64,000 bases of DNA from Paralichthys olivaceus (taxonomy: Eukaryota > Chordata > Actinopteri > Pleuronectiformes > Paralichthyidae), in the NCBI RefSeq assembly GCF_024713975.1, contig NC_091099.1, forward strand, positions 15,233,501 to 15,297,500, read 5' to 3'. The notes under the pieces are model-generated. The model did not search any database. It was not told where the DNA came from and was given only the letters and a program-made list of their open reading frames with translations. Below are positions 58,301 through 64,000 of this stretch, one piece after another (position 1 is the first letter of the stretch; each line of letters starts with the position of its first letter). The position numbers and the translations under genes were made by a program.

Positions 58301-61300
58301 TAATGTTAACCATGGAGATAACACCTTGTTACCGATGTTACAAAAGTGTAATAGCGTTCCTTAGTCAATGGCAGTGGTCATATGTTTGGCCACTGATGGT
58401 GAGCTATGATCTCATTATTCTTAGTAAACAGAAAGTTATCAATTCAAAAGAACAGCTTAGCTGAGAGAAGACTAGACTGTAAATTCCACTGTGCACAGAG
58501 ACGAGGTCAGGCAGCATGGCAGTAGCAGCCATCTTACCTTGCTGGTAGTGATTGCGTGCTGAAACATACAGCAGACAGCAGCAGCCAGCGTCCAGGACTC
58601 CCTACGCAGCAGACGCTCGACACAGCGCTCTGCAGACAACAGGGAGAGGTGGGACAGACGCCCGCTGCCATGGAGACAAAAGAGCTCGCTGCGGTACACT
58701 GCGATATCAATCAGGTCTACAGAACCAGAAAACAGGTTTCAATCAGTTTAAAAAAAAACAACATACAAACAGAAAGAAAGAAATGAATATATATCATTGC
58801 TAAAATGATCATTCAAATAATAATGACGATCACAACAGGGTGCAGCACAAACAATACAATTATAAATTTAAGAGTCAAAGCAGCAAACGCACCTTTGACT
58901 TCAGTCCACAGAAGCACTTGTCCATTCTGAGGTGTGAAGATATAAATAGCTGAATCGGTCCAGGTCAGTAGATTTTGATCTCTAAACAAGTAGAAGAAGT
59001 AACAGGTATGTTTTAACTGATATCATTTGAGTACATATTGAGTACTTATTGTGTTCAATAAGTTATGATACAAAAATGACTGATAAGTCTTAGAAGGGAG
59101 GTGATGAAATATATAAAGGATAAGATACTTTACCCCAAATAAAGCAGTTTAGGAAAAGCAATCGACTGGGGGCTCTTCTGCACTGGATTGTAATGTGGCT
59201 CATTTCTGCGGGAAACAAGTTGAAGAGGACAAGTAAGAAGTTTGCTATTTTACAGACGACAGCACAAAAGCAGGAAGAATCAGTACCTGTAAGTGATGAG
59301 AGGTAGAGGGGGGCAGGCCAGTGGCTGTTTGAACTGATGGGTGCTCAGAACCTCGCCGTGAAAACTTGCTTCCCATATTCGAGAGCCTGGCCGAGCGCAG
59401 TAGAGCAGGGGTGGCTGACCAACTAATAATCCCTTATTCTGGGGGAAAAAACAAGCTCCATACTCCCCATCACGCTCCTTGTTTCCCACACGCCAGAACT
59501 TCTCCCTGACAACAGGTCAAGACGGAAAAACAACCAGTGAGAAACGTCAAACATAAAGAAAGCAGATTTTCATCAGTGAGCAAAATGATCCTTTGATATG
59601 CTTTGAGAGCCCAATTCAATCATCATTTTCTTCAGTCAGTAATTACCCCAATTAATGGAGATATAGATGCATTCATATTTGAAAGAAAATTTGTTAAAAT
59701 AATAAAGATTTTCCTTTTATCAAACTTCTGTACCTGCTCATCCTGGTGATTCCATAAATTACATGATCAGAGAATCAGCTTAGTTTTGAATGTAAAGAAA
59801 TGAATGTCAAAATCAGTGTTTCATAAAATGATCAAGAATCCTTAATAAAACATCACAAAACTAATAAATCTACGATAGGAATACGGATCCACAATATGTT
59901 TAAACAGGGACAATATTTACCTGTATGGGGGCATTAGCCCTCTGAGAGTCTCTCTCTATTAAGTATCAAAGTCACATTAAAGATGCAAACATTGTTTCTC
60001 ACCTCTCTGTGTCGCAGAGGTAGCAGCGACTGAGGGAAGACACAAGCAGGCGGCCATCTTGGTACCCAAGCTGAACCACTCTGGAGTCGACGGTGGTGAC
60101 GGTCTGAACAGGGAAGATAACAAACCCCGACCCCTGGACACAGAGAAAAAAATCACTTAAGTCTTTGATATGAAAATCTAAAAAAATTTGAATTATACAG
60201 GACTGAGGCACAGCAGGCAGGAGGGACAATGTTTAATTTTGCTGGACCACAGAAATGTGTAAAACAAGAATATAAACCAAAGTACAATTCTAGTAGGATT
60301 TTTTATCTCTCAGCTACACTTTACTACTATTGCTAGGACACAACCTAGTTGTTTAAGCTGCTTTTAACTATTATTGCAAAAGCTCATACTTACTACATAC
60401 CTGCCAACCACTGACCACTGTCCAACCATAAGTTCTTATTTTTCATTAAAGGAGGTGTATTTCAGTTTTTTATTAAAATAAACATCACAAAGAAGAAAAA
60501 TGCAAATGTACAACACAGTGTCAAGGTCTGAGACTATTGTCCTGAATGTGACAAGCAAGTTTACAGAGTGAGCAGACAATCAGTCAGAACTAAATGCTAC
60601 AGATATTTGACCATCAAAAGGTTTCTTGTAGCCAGTCAAATGTCTTATCTATTGTCCCTCTCTTCCTCTCAGAGTACTTTTAGTGTTACAACTTCACTTT
60701 GATGTACACGCCAAGTAAGAATCAATAATCTCTACTTTTAGATCCTTAGTCAGCTGCTTGGAGGCCTCTCTGATTGCTGACTGAAAGCACAAAACCATGA
60801 GAAATTAGGTGAGGCAGGGAGGACATCTGTCACCTGGCTTAAATTAAGGCCCGCTGATTTAATTGTGTTTTGAACAAATCAGAATCATTTTAAAAGTCAC
60901 ATTTGCTCTCCATACATTAGTATTGAGGAAACAAGACAACTTTAACTGTGAATCAGCCTCCAATACCTTTCTCAGCTTGGAGGATCCTGCACGCAGAAAG
61001 GACACCTTGCCTCCCGAGTCCCCAACAAAAACTCTGAGTGCGCTTGTGTCCCAGCAGAGTGCAGTGATGGCCTGACCTCTGTGCTCCCAGGACACACTGA
61101 CTCTTTCTGGTCGACCTCGCCTCTCCAGCTGCAGCTCCCACACCACCACCAGACCCTGACTGGACCAGAGAAAATACACTGCACACATTAAGAACCATAC
61201 GGGCAGCACAACTAACACAGAGATACTCTATGTGACATATGAGCATAGAAGAGGAAGATGACAACAAGGGATTTTGTTCGACAGACCTTGTTGCAACTGC

Positions 61301-62172
61301 AATGAAATCTTCATCGTGAGGGCAACACGCCACCTGAGAGATGGATCCCTCCTGAAAAGCACACAATTATAAAACTGACTGCATTCCCCACAAAGTGCAG
61401 CTGTATTAGTTAACAGCAGAACAATGGTAAGCTCTGTATCTGTACAATAGGTACTCAGGTCACTTATTACCTTGTGAGAGAGGATGATCCTTTGTTTCCA
61501 ACCCTCCTTCTGAATCAGATGCAACCCTCCTGCTGATGTTCCTAATGCCAACCACTTCCTCGACACAGCCAGACAAGTACACTGTAACACAACAGAATCA
61601 TATCGAGTGACTTTATCTGGAGATATGTTAGATAAACAGTGTTTTATTTTTTAAACCTCAACTGTAAATAAAGTAAATAAATGTCTTCGCTTCCTTCCAC
61701 TGGGTGGTGGTGGTGGTGTTGTGGTACGGAGATGCCGTAGATACATGCACTCATCCCATTTCTCTAAAAACATCATCAATTTAAACTTACTGTAAAAACT
61801 TGGACAAACAGAGTGATAATAACTACCGAAAATGACTGAGACATACTTTGATGAGTACTTTGACTTTTTATTTGGTCAATGTCCAATCCACTAGCATGGA
61901 GGATGCAAGGTCTGTGACTTATACTGCAGTCAGCAACTAGGGGGCGATCAAGACATTTTGGCTTCACTGTGATGTCGTCCATCTTTATTTACAGTCTATG
62001 GTTTTTATTGACTACAGTATTTTATGAAATAGGACTGATTCAGAGGCATGATGGTGAAACCTACCTTGAGCCTGCCGGAGTCTAAACGTAGCGCAGACAG
62101 AAGTGGATCGAGACAGTCAAACTCTGCCAGCACCTGACCGTGGTTCTCTGGAATGACTGGTATCAGAGACAT
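52329..62172 (-). CDS. hps5: Hermansky-Pudlak syndrome 5 protein (BLOC-2 subunit)
   Basis: Twenty-two minus-strand coding exons join in phase: 62172-62065, 61581-61471, 61351-61287, 61159-60967, 60133-60003, 59505-59287, 59205-59134, 58981-58893, 58716-58538, 57745-57587, 57420-57261, 56464-56347, 56011-55865, 55728-55660, 55552-54990, 54808-54688, 54602-54453, 54366-54247, 53928-53815, 53717-53611, 53500-53209, 52389-52329. They give about 1115 residues (human 1129). HPS5 works with HPS3 and HPS6 in BLOC-2, which delivers cargo to melanosomes and other lysosome-related organelles; the zebrafish hps5 mutant is pigment-deficient. The start MSLIPVIPE matches the family. Residues 1 to about 390 form the WD40-like part ([33 protein letters not shown]). 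A Ser-rich, probably disordered middle ([11 protein letters not shown], about 432-442) follows. The C-terminal part ([26 protein letters not shown]) is well kept. A non-coding first exon ends at 63734. Confidence 0.95.
52625..52885. repeat. Dispersed repeat copy in the last hps5 intron
   Basis: 'agatccaggattctttttt', 'tttaacattgcgag', 'ataattcatggatcttgat' and 'ttggcggagg' are landmarks of a common non-coding fish repeat recognised from memory. It reads in the plus direction, opposite to hps5. Confidence 0.55.
57890..58010. repeat. Dispersed repeat copy in an hps5 intron
   Basis: 'gtgaaaactactgaatgtatgttcatgaaacttggtggaggg' (in pieces) matches the same repeat family as the segments at 51560 and 33815. 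Non-coding. Confidence 0.5.
61855..62005. repeat. Interspersed repeat copy B in an hps5 intron
   Basis: The landmarks 'tccactagcatggagga', 'cagcaactagggggcga', 'ttttggcttcac' and 'tttacagtctatgg' match copy A at 27600-27765 in order and orientation. Non-coding. Confidence 0.65.
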
Positions 62173-62194
62173 CTTCACTGGTGATCCTCCACCA

Positions 62195-63733
62195 CTGAGA
62201 GAGAATAAGACGGTCAGGAGACAATTAAAAAAAAGTGTGTGACTTCAAGAGTGACTACCCTGCATACCACAGCTCTCACACACTTACATTGTAGCCTCCT
62301 CAACACACTTTAATTCATGTATAACTCGTGGGTGTTAAAGCAAACCTCACTTACTGGATCTGTTGTCATTTAGCAAAATTGACTAATGTTTAGTTATGAT
62401 CAACACGAGAAAGGAACCATTGTTGCTAAATTAATTATTTAATTCAAAAGATTCTGCTTTAGGCCAAGGATTTAATGAAAAAAATATAATCATCTCTTGT
62501 GAAAATGTCTCTGTTCCTGGAGCTGTCAGTTATTATTGTCACTGCTTTGGTAGGGCCAAAGAACAACACTGAGCTCAAAATACAACACAACACACTGTAG
62601 TTTGATGTCACTTTATTGGGTTGTGTTATGGTTTTACATACGAAGCAGAAGCAAAACTACAGATGCAGATCAACCATATACTGAAGGTATTTCATTGGGA
62701 ATGCCAGAAAAACTACTAGAACATAAATGCTGGTAGATACTTGCTTCTCAATAATGTAGTTGACATAAGAACCTCAGAAGAAGGTGAGAAGAAACAGTCA
62801 ACTCTGACCTCTGACCTTTTATTTGTTCACTCTGCTGCAACAACAACGCATTCTACATAACTTTACAGATACTATAAAGTGGAGGCCTTTAATGCAGAAC
62901 TCAGTTGCACAAGTCCATGGAGTATTTTCACTTGTGTTTACAGCTGCAATTAACAATGACTCTTATCAGCAATTAACCTGCCAAATATTTTAGAGCCCGA
63001 TCGATTAATCAGTTGGCCAATAAATTCAGTTTATATGAACCTTTCACAGACATGTTGGCCAATAATAAATTCCCACTGATCAATGTGATAGCCTCAGATG
63101 TCTTGTATTGTCTGGTCACCAATTCAAAATGTAAATGTACTTTCACATTACAAGTGTGTGACAAAGAAAAACATCAAATCCTCATATTTCTGGAGCTAGA
63201 CACAGCAAACAGCTATCAACCCTCCATATATGCAGCTGTCATTTTACATAAAACGTTACAAAATCATCAATTTTGTAGATCGATGAATCGTTGCAGCGAT
63301 ACTAAATACCATGAACTGTTGGTGGAGGTTGTAAGTGATTTGAACAACGTGCATAGTGTTGTTTTAAAGACTGATATTAAATCAAGTTGTAAGCTTAATG
63401 TCTGAAGGTACAATGTTGATTAGTTGAGTAACTGCAGCAGAGACGTCTCATCTGACGTGTGAGGTGATAAAGTGTGAGGTGGAATGAGCTGGAAATACCC
63501 AAGTACCCCAGATGTTGGATGAGCTCAGCAGTGGCACTGTGTGGATGTGATGACACCAGGGCCCCTTTACCAGACATCGTAAACAACCATTACTGTACAA
63601 ACATCCGTCGTTTTCGTGGAGCGACATATAAACCGTTTACACTGTTAGTTAGCCTTGCGGCTCATTTACAATTCGGCTTAGCTAGCATTAAAGCTACTGC
63701 TCCAGTCACGTCGGTGTGACCGGGTAAACTCAC
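62195..63733 (-). other. Intron 1 of hps5
   Basis: About 1.5 kb without recognised coding sequence. The 130-codon plus-strand frame at 63013-63405 is AT-rich, has no family resemblance and no splice context, and is not called as a gene. Confidence 0.55.
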
Positions 63734-63850
63734 CCCAGCACAGCAGCGCCGCGGGGCTGCGGCAGCGGGATGGACCGACTCCCTGCATCACGAGACCAGT
63801 CTGCTGACACTGATGCTAACGTTTCTGTCAAAACTACCGGGAACAGCTCA
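63734..63850 (-). promoter_or_regulatory. Non-coding first exon and promoter region of hps5
   Basis: A GC-rich patch on the minus strand ends in a strong donor (CTGGG/GTGAGT at 63734/63733). It leads to the ATG exon, whose acceptor lies at 62195. The upstream limit is unknown and may run towards the window edge. Confidence 0.5.
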
Positions 63851-64000
63851 AGCTAATAAAAAAACCTAATGAATTAGCTCAAAACTGCTGAAATAAACAT
63901 GTCTGAGGTTAAATAAATGTTTAACGATCAGGTTCAACGACTTCTCGCTCCGGTGTCGTGATATTAGCGGTGACACTTAAGCTACCAGCATGCTAGCTCC

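Noticed and set aside
63013-63405. 130-codon plus-strand frame
   Set aside because: AT-rich, no recognisable domain, inside hps5 intron 1, with no promoter or splice partner visible.

Overview
This is a 64 kb stretch of vertebrate nuclear DNA, almost certainly from a ray-finned (teleost) fish, probably a percomorph. The evidence is short GT-AG introns, protein sequences that align along their length with human orthologues but with fish-type divergence, many CA/GT microsatellites, and relics of interspersed repeats of the kind common in teleost genomes. Orthologue names come from recalled family sequences, not a database search. All exon limits below come from GT/AG signals, reading-phase agreement and protein continuity. 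Seven protein-coding genes can be traced from start to stop. Layout: a repeat-bearing intergenic stretch with a decayed LINE (1-3.6 kb); pgghg (+, 3.6-8.7 kb), a GH65 glucosidase acting on collagen disaccharides; incenp (+, 10.2-19.4 kb), the chromosomal passenger scaffold; a ferritin heavy-type gene (+, about 21-24.9 kb); best1 (-, 25.8-30.9 kb), a bestrophin chloride channel; rab3il1 (+, 32.8-42.3 kb), a Sec2-type Rab GEF; tpo (-, 43.8-50.5 kb), a membrane-anchored thyroid peroxidase; and hps5 (-, 52.0-63.8 kb), a BLOC-2 subunit. The genes do not form a shared pathway. The order rab3il1-best1-ferritin H-incenp, with best1 and rab3il1 head to head and ferritin and best1 tail to tail, matches the human 11q12.3 block as I recall it, so it is ancient vertebrate synteny. 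pgghg, tpo and hps5 lie elsewhere in human (11p15.5, 2p25, 11p15.1). Accessory DNA is concentrated in rab3il1 intron 1 (33.0-37.9 kb): a Helitron relic on the minus strand, a LINE 3' end, an 800-bp octanucleotide array that gives a false 210-codon frame, and a GC-richer block that may be a second first exon. I see no CRISPR array, intact mobile element, functional tRNA or undescribed multi-gene system. The best leads are gene-structure details: a duplicated small exon in incenp, candidate microexons in incenp and rab3il1, a tpo EGF module missing its last two cysteines, a ferritin H gene without a recognisable iron-responsive element, and a perfect 22-bp intronic hairpin.
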